Part shown: piece after piece, positions 45,055-56,488 of the stretch | How the letters are laid out: every line of letters starts with the position of its first letter | Numbering within the stretch: the stretch's first letter is position 1 | Origin: Tragulus kanchil | Taxonomy: Eukaryota > Chordata > Mammalia > Artiodactyla > Tragulidae | Direction of reading: 5' to 3' | Assembly: GCA_022376925.1 (NCBI GenBank) | Contig: JAIOJX010000002.1 | Location: 133,496,831 to 133,560,830, forward strand | DNA length: 64,000 bases | Notes under the pieces: generated by a model | What the model saw: only the letters and a program-made list of their open reading frames with translations | What the model was told of the DNA's origin: nothing | The model's database searches: none | Program-made: the position numbers and the translations under genes

Positions 45055-45235
45055 GTTTATTTATTTATTTTGACTACTGGGTCTTCAATACTGCATGGGA
45101 TTTTCACTAGCTGCAGTGAGCAAGGGCTACTCTTCTTTGTCGTGCACAATTCTCATTGAGGTGGCTTCTCTTGTTGCAGAGCACAGGCTCTAGGGCACAT
45201 GGGTTCAGTAGTTGCCAGTCCCAGGCTCTATCTTC
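45055..45235 (-). mobile_element. CHR SINE fragment, antisense
   Basis: TTTATTTATTTATTTTGACT end, TGGCTTCTCTTGTTGCAGAG and GGTTCAGTAGTTGCC body. The tRNA-like head is missing. Confidence 0.78.
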
Positions 45236-45299
45236 ACAGCCAATATTCTCAAGCAGAGTTCTTCTCTTTCTTTTCTCTCACTTCTCTCTGCCTCTCTCT

Positions 45300-45495
45300 C
45301 CGCCATTGAAGGTCCCTGTGATCACATTGTGCCCATTCAGATAATCCAGAACTACCTCTTCATCTCAAAATCAATGAACTGGGAAACCTTATTCCATCTG
45401 CAAGGTTAATTCCCCTTTGCCTTGTAACTTAATGTAGTCACAGGTTCTGGGAGTTGGGACGTGGACATCTTGGGGGGCATTACTCTGACAACCAC
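45300..45495 (-). mobile_element. MLT1-like LTR fragment, antisense
   Basis: TGTGATCACATTGTGCCCAT, TCAGATAATCCAGAACTACC, TAGTCACAGGTTCTGGGAGT and GGACGTGGACATCTTGGGGG follow the antisense order of MLT1-type LTRs. Confidence 0.55.
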
Positions 45496-45499
45496 ACTG

Positions 45500-45915
45500 T
45501 CTATCTATTAGGGCTGTGTTAGGTCTGGGGGACATAGACAAGGAAGGTTCCTGACTTCATGAAGCTTATGTTTTACTGAAGAGAGAGAATTTACAAATAA
45601 ACAGGCAAACATCTTTTTTTAACGATAATATCAGAGTGTGTTACAAGGCTCTGTGTAAAAATAAAACAGAAAATATGAAACAGAATGATCAGAGAAGGGC
45701 TCTATAGGTGACTTTTCATCTGAGATCTGATGAAATGGTGCCAGCTATGGGGAGATTCATTTGGAATGTTCCCAGCAGTGGGAAAGGCAAGCCCAGTGGT
45801 CACGAGCCGTGAGAGGACCATTGCAATAGTTCAAGAGCAGGACCATAGCTCAAGCAACCACGTGGAAGGAGAGTCTATAGGACTCAGCACTGATGAAGCC
45901 AGTTATGTGAAGTGA
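45500..45915 (+). mobile_element. L2 LINE 3' fragment, sense
   Basis: TGACTTCATGAAGCTTATGT, AATTTACAAATAAACAGGC, AGAGAAGGGCTCTATAGGTG and ATCTGAGATCTGATGAAA follow the sense L2 3' order closely. Confidence 0.75.
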
Positions 45916-45934
45916 GGGAACTTTGCACTGGGAT

Positions 45935-46370
45935 CTAGTCTTACATAACGAATGCCTCAGACCCTAGTAGCTTAGAAGAGCAGGGTTTATCCTCTCACAT
46001 TTTATGAAGTTCAGGAATCCAGGAGCAGTTATCTAGGTGGTCCCTGCTCAGGGTCTCTCACGGAGATTACAGTCTTGGCCACAGCTGGGGTCTCTGAAGG
46101 CTCAGCTGGGGCTTAGCTCATTCACATGGCGGTTGCAGAAGGTTTCAGTTCTTCAACTGTCCTCTCTGTAGGTCAGTTCACAGCATGGCTTTCCTCAGAG
46201 CAAATAATGACAGGCGGGGATGCTCACCACTATACTAACGAGGATGGTGGCCAGAGCAAATAGCGAGAGAAAGAGGGTGAAGAAGAACTCAACACAGGAG
46301 CCTCCGTCCTTTGAACCTATCTCAGAAATGAGGCACTGTCACATTCTGCCATATGCAATTACCCACAGGA
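45935..46370 (-). mobile_element. Possible old MaLR/ERVL LTR, antisense
   Basis: The order CCTAGTAGCTTAGAAGAGCA, AGGTGGTCCCTGCTCAGGGT, CATTCACATGGCGGTTGCAG suggests an old LTR, but the family is uncertain. A copy lies at 47093-47528. Confidence 0.35.
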
Positions 46371-46374
46371 CTGT

Positions 46375-46709
46375 TGTAGGTTCCTATGGATGCTGAAACA
46401 AATCACTACAATCTTAATGGCTTTAAATAGCATAGATTTATGATCTTACAGTTCTCACCATTAGAAGTCTGAAACGGGTCTCACTGGGCTACAATTTAAG
46501 ATGGGCTAAGAGGGCTCAGTTTCTTCCAGAGACCCTAGGGAAGAATCCATTTTCCTGGCTTTCTTAGTATCCAGAGATACCTGCACTCCTTGGCCCCTGT
46601 TCCTTTTCATCTTCAAAACCAGTGATGCCCGGTTGAAGCTATCCCTCTAGTACTCTGCACTCCTTGGCATCCCTGGGGTTCCTTTCTGCATCTTCAGAAA
46701 CCAGGGCGG
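46375..46709 (-). mobile_element. MLT1-like LTR, antisense (first D15 copy)
   Basis: TGTTGTAGGTTCCTATGGAT, ATCTTACAGTTCTCACCATT, GTCTCACTGGGCTACAATTT and AGAATCCATTTTCCTGGC follow antisense MLT1 order. Complete continuation is in copy B. Confidence 0.6.
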
Positions 46710-47073
46710 TGACTTCATGAAGCTTATGTTTTACTGAAGAGAGAGAATTTACAAATAAACAGGCAAACATCTTTTTTTAACGATAATATCAGAGTGTGTT
46801 ACAAGGCTCTGTGTAAAAATAAAACAGAAAATATGAAACAGAATGATCAGAGAAGGGCTCTATAGGTGACTTTTCATCTGAGATCTGATGAAATGGTGCC
46901 AGCTATGGGGAGATTCATTTGGAATGTTCCCAGCAGTGGGAAAGGCAAGCCCAGTGGTCACGAGCCGTGAGAGGACCATTGCAATAGTTCAAGAGCAGGA
47001 CCATAGCTCAAGCAACCACGTGGAAGGAGAGTCTATAGGACTCAGCACTGATGAAGCCAGTTATGTGAAGTGA
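46710..47073 (+). mobile_element. L2 fragment, D15 copy
   Basis: Copy of 45552-45915. Confidence 0.75.
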
Positions 47074-47532
47074 GGGAACTTTGCACTGGGATCTAGTCTT
47101 ACATAACGAATGCCTCAGACCCTAGTAGCTTAGAAGAGCAGGGTTTATCCTCTCACATTTTATGAAGTTCAGGAATCCAGGAGCAGTTATCTAGGTGGTC
47201 CCTGCTCAGGGTCTCTCACGGAGATTACAGTCTTGGCCACAGCTGGGGTCTCTGAAGGCTCAGCTGGGGCTTAGCTCATTCACATGGCGGTTGCAGAAGG
47301 TTTCAGTTCTTCAACTGTCCTCTCTGTAGGTCAGTTCACAGCATGGCTTTCCTCAGAGCAAATAATGACAGGCGGGGATGCTCACCACTATACTAACGAG
47401 GATGGTGGCCAGAGCAAATAGCGAGAGAAAGAGGGTGAAGAAGAACTCAACACAGGAGCCTCCGTCCTTTGAACCTATCTCAGAAATGAGGCACTGTCAC
47501 ATTCTGCCATATGCAATTACCCACAGGACTGT

Positions 47533-48188
47533 TGTAGGTTCCTATGGATGCTGAAACAAATCACTACAATCTTAATGGCTTTAAATAGCATAGATTTATG
47601 ATCTTACAGTTCTCACCATTAGAAGTCTGAAACGGGTCTCACTGGGCTACAATTTAAGATGGGCTAAGAGGGCTCAGTTTCTTCCAGAGACCCTAGGGAA
47701 GAATCCATTTTCCTGGCTTTCTTAGTATCCAGAGATACCTGCACTCCTTGGCCCCTGTTCCTTTTCATCTTCAAAACCAGTGATGCCCGGTTGAAGCTAT
47801 CCCTCTAGTTCTGACTCTTGCATTCTTCTTCTGCCTTTAAGGACATCAGTGATTACACTGGGGGCTTCCCAGGTGGCACTAGTGGTAAAGAACCTGCCTG
47901 CTAATGCAGGAGACATAAAAGATATTTAAGTTTGATCCCAGGGCTGGGACAATCCCCTGGAGGAGGGCGTGCTGCCCACTCTAGTATTCTTCCCTGGAGA
48001 ATCCCATGGACAGAGGATTCTGGCAGGCTAACAGTCTAGGGGGTTGCAAAGAGTCAGACATGACTAAAGTGACTTAGCACACACATCCATGCACATGCTT
48101 ACACTGGCCCATTCAGATAATCCAGGATAATCTCCCCCCCTCTGGGTCAATTAATTAACAACCTTAACTTCTCCTTTTCCATGTAACC
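47533..48188 (-). mobile_element. MLT1-like LTR, antisense, with Bov-tA inside
   Basis: The LTR runs from about 47533 to 47861, is interrupted by Bov-tA, and resumes at 48099 (ACACTGGCCCATTCAGATAA) to CCATGTAACCT at 48188, where BovB is inserted. The end of the LTR (CATATTCACAGGTTCCAGGG) reappears after BovB at 50340. Confidence 0.6.
47862..48098 (+). mobile_element. Bov-tA SINE, sense, with target duplication
   Basis: Head GGGCTTCCCAGGTGGCACTA, BovB-derived 3' part ending AGTGACTTAGCACACAC. TTACACTGG flanks at 47853-47861 and 48099-48107, inside the MLT1-like LTR. Confidence 0.9.
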
Positions 48189-48742
48189 TAAAGCCTTTGA
48201 CTGTGTGGATCACAACAAACTCTGGAAAATTCTTAAAGAGATGGGAATATCAGACCATTTTATCTGTCTCCTGAGAAACTTGCATGCGAGCCAAGAAGCA
48301 GAACCTTATGTGGACCAACTGATTGGTTCCAAATTGGGAAAGGAGTACAACAAGGCCGCATGTTGTCACCCTGCTTATTCAACTTACTTGCGGACTATAT
48401 CATTGGAAATGCCAGGCTGGATGAATCACCAACTGGAATTGAGACTGCCAGGAGAAACATCAACAATCTCTGATAGGCAGATGATACCCACTCTAATGAC
48501 AGAAAGTGAAGGGGAACTAAAAAGTCCCCTGAGGAGGGTGAAAGATCAAGCTGGTTTAAAACTCAACATTGAAAAAACAAAGCTCAAGGTATCCGGTCCC
48601 ATCACTTCATGGCACATAAAAGGGGGAAAAGTGGAAGCAGTGAGAGATTTTATTTTCATTGGCTCCAAAATCATTGCAAATGGTGAGTGTAGTCATAACA
48701 TTAAAAGATGCTTGCTCCTTGAAAGAAGCGTGATGACAAACC
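48189..48742 (+). pseudogene. BovB ORF2 fragment cut by D16
   Basis: 5'-truncated BovB reverse transcriptase region beginning AAAGCCTTTGACTGTGTGGA. The long open frame (from 48205) starts as RT (KLWKILKEMGISDHFICLLR). It then runs in a shifted frame (SLEMPGWMNHQLELRLPGET) and later returns to RT-like sequence (ITSWHIKGGKVEAVRDFIFI). So it is open but frameshifted. The YADD site has become a stop plus ADD-like codons in the true frame. Its right end is the D16 junction. Confidence 0.9.
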
Positions 48743-48952
48743 GAGACAGATGGGCTAAGAGGGCTCAGTTTCTTCCAGAGACCCTAGGGAAGAATCCATT
48801 TTCCTGGCTTTCTTAGTATCCAGAGATACCTGCACTCCTTGGCCCCTGTTCCTTTTCATCTTCAAAACCAGTGATGCCCGGTTGAAGCTATCCCTCTAGT
48901 TCTGACTCTTGCATTCTTCTTCTGCCTTTAAGGACATCAGTGATTACACTGG

Positions 48953-49188
48953 GGCTTCCCAGGTGGCACTAGTGGTAAAGAACCTGCCTGCTAATGCAGG
49001 AGACATAAAAGATATTTAAGTTTGATCCCAGGGCTGGGACAATCCCCTGGAGGAGGGCGTGCTGCCCACTCTAGTATTCTTCCCTGGAGAATCCCATGGA
49101 CAGAGGATTCTGGCAGGCTAACAGTCTAGGGGGTTGCAAAGAGTCAGACATGACTAAAGTGACTTAGCACACACATCCATGCACATGC
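48953..49188 (+). mobile_element. Bov-tA SINE, D16 copy
   Basis: Copy of 47862-48098 with the same target duplication. Confidence 0.9.
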
Positions 49189-49275
49189 TTACACTGGCCC
49201 ATTCAGATAATCCAGGATAATCTCCCCACCTCTGGGTCAATTAATTAACAACCTTAACTTCTCCTTTTCCATGTA

Positions 49276-50340
49276 ACCTAAAGCCTTTGACTGTGTGGAT
49301 CACAACAAACTCTGGAAAATTCTTAAAGAGATGGGAATATCAGACCATTTTATCTGTCTCCTGAGAAACTTGCATGCGAGCCAAGAAGCAGAACCTTATG
49401 TGGACCAACTGATTGGTTCCAAATTGGGAAAGGAGTACAACAAGGCCGCATGTTGTCACCCTGCTTATTCAACTTACTTGCGGACTATATCATTGGAAAT
49501 GCCAGGCTGGATGAATCACCAACTGGAATTGAGACTGCCAGGAGAAACATCAACAATCTCTGATAGGCAGATGATACCCACTCTAATGACAGAAAGTGAA
49601 GGGGAACTAAAAAGTCCCCTGAGGAGGGTGAAAGATCAAGCTGGTTTAAAACTCAACATTGAAAAAACAAAGCTCAAGGTATCCGGTCCCATCACTTCAT
49701 GGCACATAAAAGGGGGAAAAGTGGAAGCAGTGAGAGATTTTATTTTCATTGGCTCCAAAATCATTGCAAATGGTGAGTGTAGTCATAACATTAAAAGATG
49801 CTTGCTCCTTGAAAGAAGCGTGATGACAAACCTAGACAGCATATTAAAAATCAGAGACATCACTTTGCCAACAAAGGTCCATTAGAAAAAAAAAAAAAAA
49901 GCTAAGGTTTTTCCAGTAGTCATGTACAGGTGTGAGATCTGGACCATAAAGAAGGCTGAGCACTGGAGATTTGATGTTTTCTAATTGTGGTGCTGGAGAA
50001 GACTCTTTGAGAGTCCCATGGACTGCAAGGAGATCAAACCAATCAATCCTAAAGGAAGTCAGCCCTTAATATTATTGGAAGGACTGACGCTGAAGCTGAA
50101 GCTCCAATACTTTGGCCAACTGATGCAGAGAGCTCACTCATTGGAAAAGACGCTGATGCTGGAAAAGACAGAAGCCAAAAGGAGAAGGGGGCAGCAGAGG
50201 ATAAGATAGATAGATGGCATCACTGACTCAGTGGACATGAATCTGAGCAAACTCCAGGAGATAGTGGAGAATGGAGGAGCCTGGAGTGCTGTGGTCCATG
50301 GGGACAAAGAGTTGAATGTGACTGAGCGACTGAACAACAG
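49276..50340 (+). pseudogene. BovB LINE 3' half, most complete copy
   Basis: Same element as 48189-48742, now continuing through an A-run insertion (49886-49901) and the C-terminal part of ORF2 (MWCWRRLFESPMDCKEIKPI at 49985). It ends with the BovB 3' end (GAGCGACTGAACAACAG, 50340). It sits inside an antisense MLT1-like LTR whose sequence resumes immediately after. Frameshifts and the lost YADD make it non-functional. Confidence 0.92.
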
Positions 50341-50410
50341 CATATTCACAGGTTCCAGGGGTTATAACATGGAATCTTTGGAGGCCATTATTCTGCCAAC
50401 CCCTGGGACC
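50341..50410 (-). mobile_element. MLT1-like LTR end after BovB
   Basis: CATATTCACAGGTTCCAGGG and GGCCATTATTCTGCCAAC complete the antisense LTR. Confidence 0.55.
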
Positions 50411-50582
50411 AGTTATGGTAAATATGGGAAACAACTCCTCAAAACAGGAATAGCAGGAGGCATGGATAAGTGGGCCTTCCACAACTCCCCATGGATTTCA
50501 AGCTTGAACCAATGGCTGGGGAAAGGGAAGGAAAACATTTGGGTTTCATAATGGTCAGGCCGTGAGCCTTCTGCACCCGTTT

Positions 50583-51446
50583 CTTGCGGACTATATCATT
50601 GGAAATGCCAGGCTGGATGAATCACCAACTGGAATTGAGACTGCCAGGAGAAACATCAACAATCTCTGATAGGCAGATGATACCCACTCTAATGACAGAA
50701 AGTGAAGGGGAACTAAAAAGTCCCCTGAGGAGGGTGAAAGATCAAGCTGGTTTAAAACTCAACATTGAAAAAACAAAGCTCAAGGTATCCGGTCCCATCA
50801 CTTCATGGCACATAAAAGGGGGAAAAGTGGAAGCAGTGAGAGATTTTATTTTCATTGGCTCCAAAATCATTGCAAATGGTGAGTGTAGTCATAACATTAA
50901 AAGATGCTTGCTCCTTGAAAGAAGCGTGATGACAAACCTAGACAGCATATTAAAAAATCAGAGACATCACTTTGCCAACAAAGGTCCATTAGAAAAAAAA
51001 AAAAAAAGCTAAGGTTTTTCCAGTAGTCATGTACAGGTGTGAGATCTGGACCATAAAGAAGGCTGAGCACTGGAGATTTGATGTTTTCTAATTGTGGTGC
51101 TGGAGAAGACTCTTTGAGAGTCCCATGGACTGCAAGGAGATCAAACCAATCAATCCTAAAGGAAGTCAGCCCTTAATATTATTGGAAGGACTGACGCTGA
51201 AGCTGAAGCTCCAATACTTTGGCCAACTGATGCAGAGAGCTCACTCATTGGAAAAGACGCTGATGCTGGAAAAGACAGAAGCCAAAAGGAGAAGGGGGCA
51301 GCAGAGGATAAGATAGATAGATGGCATCACTGACTCAGTGGACATGAATCTGAGCAAACTCCAGGAGATAGTGGAGAATGGAGGAGCCTGGAGTGCTGTG
51401 GTCCATGGGGACAAAGAGTTGAATGTGACTGAGCGACTGAACAACA
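50583..51446 (+). pseudogene. BovB 3' part, D17 copy
   Basis: Third partial copy of the same BovB element. Its start is the D17 junction, not a reverse-transcription end. Confidence 0.9.
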
Positions 51447-52362
51447 GCATATTCACAGGTTCCAGGGGTTATAACATGGAATCTTTGGAGGCCATTATTC
51501 TGCCAACCCCTGGGACCAGTTATGGTAAATATGGGAAACAACTCCTCAAAACAGGAATAGCAGGAGGCATGGATAAGTGGGGGCCTTCCACAACTCCCCA
51601 TGGATTTCAAGCTTGAACCAATGGCTGAGGAGGAGATGAGCCTGGCTTCAGACACCATTGGAAATTAAAGCTCAGTTTGGTTTTCTAGTTATTTGTATGG
51701 TCAGGTCACAGTGATCTGCCCCGTCTTCTTGTTCAGCAGCTGGGCCAAGTTTCCTTTCAGAGGAAGATTCTCAAAATGCTGGAAATGGGGGTAGGCAAAT
51801 TCCAGTTTAATCAAATTACCCCATGACCATCTGATACTCTCCTTACACCCGGCTTCTTAAAGCCAAGGGCAACAGGGAAAGTCCTAATGTGACATTGCTT
51901 TTCCCATCTCTTCTTAATCCCCCCTCCCACCAGAGTCAGTAAATCCACCCTTTGTTCCACACAGTGGACAAAACAAAATATAACACAGAAAGCAGGTGGG
52001 AATTTAAGGAGTATCCAATGTTTGGACAAGCAAAGAATGGGGGTTCAGGGTGCTCACTTCAAGGTGACGGGCTTTGGGTGTCTGATTTCTCAACTTCATT
52101 CCATCCCTGGTCTCATTATGAGATCCATCCTCATGTTGAGAGGCTAAAGCAATGTTTTCCATGGTCACCCTCCATTTACACTGTATCATCCAGCTGTATT
52201 TTCAACAGGAGTTTTCTGATTATGCAATAAGCATCCTAGGATATGAAAACATCTCAGGCAACAGGCAAGGTTATCTGAAGGTGATTCTCATAGTTGAGCT
52301 GGTTGTGGACAACTTCTGAGCTGTTGGGTCCATACCTGGGCCTCAGGTAGCCTCTCCCCTCC
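51447..52362. other. MLT1 tail copy, then unassigned sequence
   Basis: 51447-51520 repeats the LTR tail. 51628-52362 is unique in this window, with no gene or family recognised. Confidence 0.4.

Positions 52363-52405
<43 letters not shown>
52363..52405. repeat. A-run plus (TA)n microsatellite
   Basis: Sixteen A's followed by about 13 TA units. Confidence 0.95.
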
Positions 52406-52408
<3 letters not shown>

Positions 52409-52530
52409 TTAGAAATAAGTCCAGGATTCCTGAAGTAGGGATGTCTTTGATACTCTCCTTTCGATACCCTCTGATCAATCCTACATTGATAACCAAGACC
52501 TGTTGATTTAGTTCCCTGGACAGTTGTCCA

Positions 52531-52785
52531 TTCAGTTCAGGTGCTCAGTTGTGTCCAACTCTTTGTGATCTCATGGGCTGCAGCACACTAGGCTTCCCTG
52601 TCCCTCATCATCTGCCAGAGCTGTCTCAAACTCATGTCCATGGACTTAGTGATGCCATCCAACCATCTTGTCCTCTGTCGTCCCCTTCTCCTCGTGACCT
52701 CTATTTTATTCAGCATCACGGTCTTTTCCAATGAGTCATCTCTACACATCAGGTGGCCAGAGTACTGGAGCTTTGTCTTCTCTCT
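52531..52785 (-). mobile_element. BovB 3' end fragment, antisense
   Basis: TTCAGTTCAGGTGCTCAGTT, TCCATGGACTTAGTGATGCC, CAGCATCACGGTCTTTTCCA and TGGCCAGAGTACTGGAGCTT are the inverted BovB 3' end. Confidence 0.92.
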
Positions 52786-52949
52786 ACCCTCAGAGTCACC
52801 ACCCTCTCCCAGGTGCCACTGTCTGGCTCCAGCAAGAGCTTCCACCCTAGTGGTGCCACATCCTCTTGACCCCTTTCCAATACATTTTTCTCATCAGAGC
52901 CTCAAGATCTTTTTTTTTTTTTTTTTGATTCTCTGTTTCTTTTTATTGA

Positions 52950-53241
52950 AATATCGTTTTTTTGTGACTACCCTGGGTCTTCGTTGCCGCACTGAGTTTT
53001 CACTACTTGGAGAGAGAGGGAGCTACTCTCTGGTTGTGATGCATGGGCTTTCACTGCAGTGGTTTCTCTTGTGGAGCATGGGCTCCAGGCATGTAGGCTT
53101 CAATAGCTGAAGCATACAGGCTCAGTAGTCACATGGGCTTAGTTGCTCCATGGCATGTGGGATCTCCCCAGACCAGGGATGGAACCCATATCCCCTGCAT
53201 TGGCAAGTAAATTCTTTATCACTGAGCCACCAGTGAAGCCC
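52950..53241 (-). mobile_element. CHR SINE, antisense, near full length
   Basis: CTACCCTGGGTCTTCGTTGC, TAGTTGCTCCATGGCATGTG, CTGCATTGGCAAGTAAATTC and the inverted head CACTGAGCCACCAGTGAAGC. Confidence 0.85.
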
Positions 53242-53640
53242 CTGAAGTATAGTTGATTTACAATGCTGTACTAATTTCTACTGTACAGACAAGTGACTCC
53301 ATTATATATATATATATACACACACACACATATATATATATACATATATATATATATGTATGTGTGTATATATATATACACACACACACACACATTCATT
53401 TTTATATTCTTTTCCATCCTGACTTATCCCATGAGATTGGATATAGCTCCCTGTGCTATACAATAGGACCTTGCTGTTTATCTATTCTATACATAATAAT
53501 TTGCATGTGCTAATCCCAGACTCTCAATCCCTCTCTCCTTTTCCACCGCCTCCTGGGCAGCCACAAGTCTGTCCTCTGTGCCTGTGAGTCAGTTTCTGTT
53601 TTGTAGATAGGTTCATTCTGTGCCATCTTTCCTCATAAGT
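53242..53640 (-). mobile_element. L1 3'UTR fragment, antisense
   Basis: AGTATAGTTGATTTACAATG, TCCCTGTGCTATACAATAGG and CTTGCTGTTTATCTATTCTA are the inverted artiodactyl L1 3' end. A compound microsatellite lies inside. Confidence 0.82.
53301..53394. repeat. Compound (TA)n(CA)n microsatellite
   Basis: Alternating purine-pyrimidine blocks of TA, CA, TA, TG, TA and CA over 94 bases, within L1 3' sequence. Confidence 0.95.
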
Positions 53641-54364
53641 AAAGATTTATTGAAATACAACAATGCCTATTTGCTTGTGCATTGTCTATGATTGCTTTCT
53701 CACTGCAATAGCAGAGTAGAGAAGTTATAACAGAGACCATATGACGTGAAACCTAAAATACTTATTGTCTGGTCATTTATAGAAAAGGTTTGCCGGCCCT
53801 TTCACAGACTGCAATCTCTATTTGAATCAATTTTGTATTTGTAGACAGTGGCCCTGTCTGTGAGGTTCAAGACCATGTCTGTCTTGTTCATAGTTGAGGC
53901 TGTTGAATTTACTATAACCCACATCTCCTGGCATTCCCCATCTTTCATTAATTACGGCATTACCGTTGTTTGGGCTTCTCCCCGTTGATCCACTGGACCT
54001 GCAGTCTTCCACCAGGCTGCCCTTCCCAGGGATTTCTGGGGAATGTTTCCAGGCTCCCCATATCTGTTCTAAGGATCTTCCTCTGGGCTCCTGAGTTCTC
54101 TTTTGGACATCTCTCATTACATCATTTACTGGGTGCCTGGAGTCCTCCTAGGAATTCTCTCCTAGGGGCGGTTAGTCCCTGGTTCAGAACTGTGCAACCT
54201 TGTTTCCTCTGTGCTCAGTCTGTTTTCACTTCCTCACAGGGAGCCGAGTGCAGAGGCCTTGCTCCCAGCATGTCAGACCTGACCCCTGGTATGAAGTGGC
54301 TGTTCCAATACCTCAACTCAGCAGGCCCCCTTATCCCACATTTCAGATTCCAAGCGTAAATGAT
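53641..54364. other. Non-coding; 53655-53800 resembles a hAT element
   Basis: TGCATTGTCTATGATTGCTT, GAGACCATATGACGTGAAAC and GAAAAGGTTTGCCGGCCC recall a common hAT-family DNA transposon end. The rest is unassigned. The 129-codon frame at 53970 recurs through D18 and has no known domain. Confidence 0.35.
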
Positions 54365-54514
54365 GTCATATGGTGTTTGTCTGTCTCTTTCTGACTTACT
54401 TGACTTAGTATGATAATCTCTAGTTGTATCTATGTAGCAACATGACTTTCTTCTCTTCTTTTTTGGGGCTAAGGAGTATTCCATTGCATATATGTACCAT
54501 GTCTTCTTTGCTTT

Positions 54515-54788
54515 TTCATTTTTGGCTGTACTGTGTCTTCACTGCTGTGCGTAGGCTTTCTCTAACTGCAGCAAGTGGAGTCCACTCCCTAGCTGTGGTG
54601 CATAAGCTTCTCATTATAGTGGCTTCTTTTGTTGTTGAACACAGACTCTAGGGTGAATGGGCTTCAGGAGCTGTGGCTCATGGGCTTAGTTGCCACATGG
54701 CATTGGAATCGTCCTGGAACAGGGATCAAACCATTGTCCCCTGTATTGGCAGGCAGATTCGTAACCACTGGACCACCAGGGGAATCCT
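54515..54788 (-). mobile_element. CHR SINE in L1, antisense
   Basis: TTTTTGGCTGTACTGTGTCT, body, and inverted head CACTGGACCACCAGGGGAAT. L1 resumes with CTACATCTTCTTTATCTGCC. Confidence 0.85.
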
Positions 54789-55604
54789 GTACTACATCTT
54801 CTTTATCTGCCCATCATAAGGTTCACATCTTGGCTTTTGTGAATAGTACTACTTATGTCTGGTCATTTATAGAAAAGGTTTGCCGGCCCTTTCACAGACT
54901 GCAATCTCTATTTGAATCAATTTTGTATTTGTAGACAGTGGCCCTGTCTGTGAGGTTCAAGACCATGTCTGTCTTGTTCATAGTTGAGGCTGTTGAATTT
55001 ACTATAACCCACATCTCCTGGCATTCCCATCTTTCATTAATTACGGCATTACCGTTGTTTGGGCTTCTCCCCGTTGATCCACTGGACCTGCAGTCTTCCA
55101 CCAGGCTGCCCTTCCCAGGGATTTCTGGGGAATGTTTCCAGGCTCCCCATATCTGTTCTAAGGATCTTCCTCTGGGCTCCTGAGTTCTCTTTTGGACATC
55201 TCTCATTACATCATTTACTGGGTGCCTGGAGTCCTCCTAGGAATTCTCTCCTAGGGGCGGTTAGTCCCTGGTTCAGAACTGTGCAACCTTGTTTCCTCTG
55301 TGCTCAGTCTGTTTTCACTTCCTCACAGGGAGCCGAGTGCAGAGGCCTTGCTCCCAGCATGTCAGACCTGACCCCTGGTATGAAGTGGCTGTTCCAATAC
55401 CTCAACTCAGCAGGCCCCCTTATCCCACATTTCAGATTCCAAGCGTAAATGATGTCATATGGTGTTTGTCTGTCTCTTTCTGACTTACTTGACTTAGTAT
55501 GATAATCTCTAGTTGTATCTATGTAGCAACATGACTTTCTTCTCTTCTTTTTTGGGGCTAAGGAGTATTCCATTGCATATATGTACCATGTCTTCTTTGC
55601 TTTT

Positions 55605-55877
55605 TCATTTTTGGCTGTACTGTGTCTTCACTGCTGTGCGTAGGCTTTCTCTAACTGCAGCAAGTGGAGTCCACTCCCTAGCTGTGGTGCATAAGCTTCT
55701 CATTATAGTGGCTTCTTTTGTTGTTGAACACAGACTCTAGGGTGAATGGGCTTCAGGAGCTGTGGCTCATGGGCTTAGTTGCCACATGGCATTGGAATCG
55801 TCCTGGAACAGGGATCAAACCATTGTCCCCTGTATTGGCAGGCAGATTCGTAACCACTGGACCACCAGGGGAATCCT
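55605..55877 (-). mobile_element. CHR SINE in L1, D18 copy
   Basis: Copy of 54515-54788. A third, cut copy lies at 56835-57042 through D19. Confidence 0.85.
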
Positions 55878-55974
55878 GTACTACATCTTCTTTATCTGCC
55901 CATCATAAGGTTCACATCTTGGCTTTTGTGAATAGTACTACTGTGAACATAAGGATGCATGTATATATATATAT

Positions 55975-56308
55975 ATATATTTTTTTTTTAAGATTTATTT
56001 ATTTATTTATTTTGGGCGGGGGTCTGGTTGGGGAGGGAGGGGAGTGGGTGGGCCACTTCTATTGGTCTTTCATTTCTCTATTTTCATCCGTCTTTGTTCC
56101 TTGGCTCCCATGGGCCTCCCATCGCGGTGGCGTCTGTCACTGCAGAGCGCTGGCTCTGGGCGCATGCACCCCAGAGCTCCGGCTTGGTAATTGGACACAT
56201 GGGTCCAGCTGCTCCGCGGCACGTGGGATCTTCCCAGGCCAGGGATCGAATCGGCGCCCCTTACACTGCAAGGCAGTGTCCTTACCCACTGGACCACCAG
56301 GGGAAGCC
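55975..56308 (-). mobile_element. Variant CHR-like SINE with C-rich 3' extension
   Basis: Minus strand: head GGGCTTCCCCTGGTGGTCCA, CpG-rich body, then CCAATAGAAGTGGCCCACCC and a C-rich tail (CCCTCCCTCCCCAACC). It shares this tail with 35466-35760. It is inserted at GCATGTATAT of the L1. Confidence 0.9.
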
Positions 56309-56319
56309 CGCATGTATAT

Positions 56320-56488
56320 TTTTTTTTTTTTTAAACTTTTATTTATTTATGTTTGGCTGTGCTGGGTCTTTGTTGATGTGTGGGTTTAGCTGCTCTGCAG
56401 TATGTGGGATCTTCCCAAATCAGGGATGGAACCTGTGTCTCCTGCATTGGCAGACGGGTTCTTATCCACTGAGCCACAAGAGAAGCCC
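56320..56488 (-). mobile_element. Short CHR SINE, antisense, same target as its neighbour
   Basis: T-run, TTTGGCTGTGCTGGGTCTTT, CTGCATTGGCAGACGGGTTC and head CCACAAGAGAAGCCC. It follows a second GCATGTATAT and is followed by a third. Confidence 0.85.

Larger units (their letters stand above)
45552..47809. repeat. Tandem duplication D15 (period 1158)
   Basis: Copy A is 45552-46651 and copy B 46710-47809. The roughly 58-base separator (46652-46709) reads on as MaLR-like sequence. It overlaps D16 (three copies of 46499-46651). Confidence 0.95.
47657..49832. repeat. Tandem duplication D16 (period about 1090)
   Basis: Copy A is 47657-48742 and copy B 48748-49832. The G-run CTGGGGGCTTCC becomes CTGGGGCTTCC in copy B. 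Confidence 0.95.
49477..51627. repeat. Tandem duplication D17 (period about 1107)
   Basis: Copy A is 49477-50518 and copy B 50583-51627. An A-run is longer by one in copy B (ATTAAAAATC versus ATTAAAAAATC) and a G-run differs (GTGGGCC versus GTGGGGGCC). It overlaps D16 (three copies of 49477-49832). Confidence 0.95.
53766..55942. repeat. Tandem duplication D18 (period about 1089)
   Basis: Copy A is 53766-54853 and copy B 54856-55942, with TA between them. One C is lost from GGCATTCCCCATC in copy B. Confidence 0.95.

Noticed and set aside
48205..49885. About 200-codon BovB frames as functional reverse transcriptase
   Set aside because: The middle third is in a different frame from BovB RT and the YADD site is lost. 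5' end missing.
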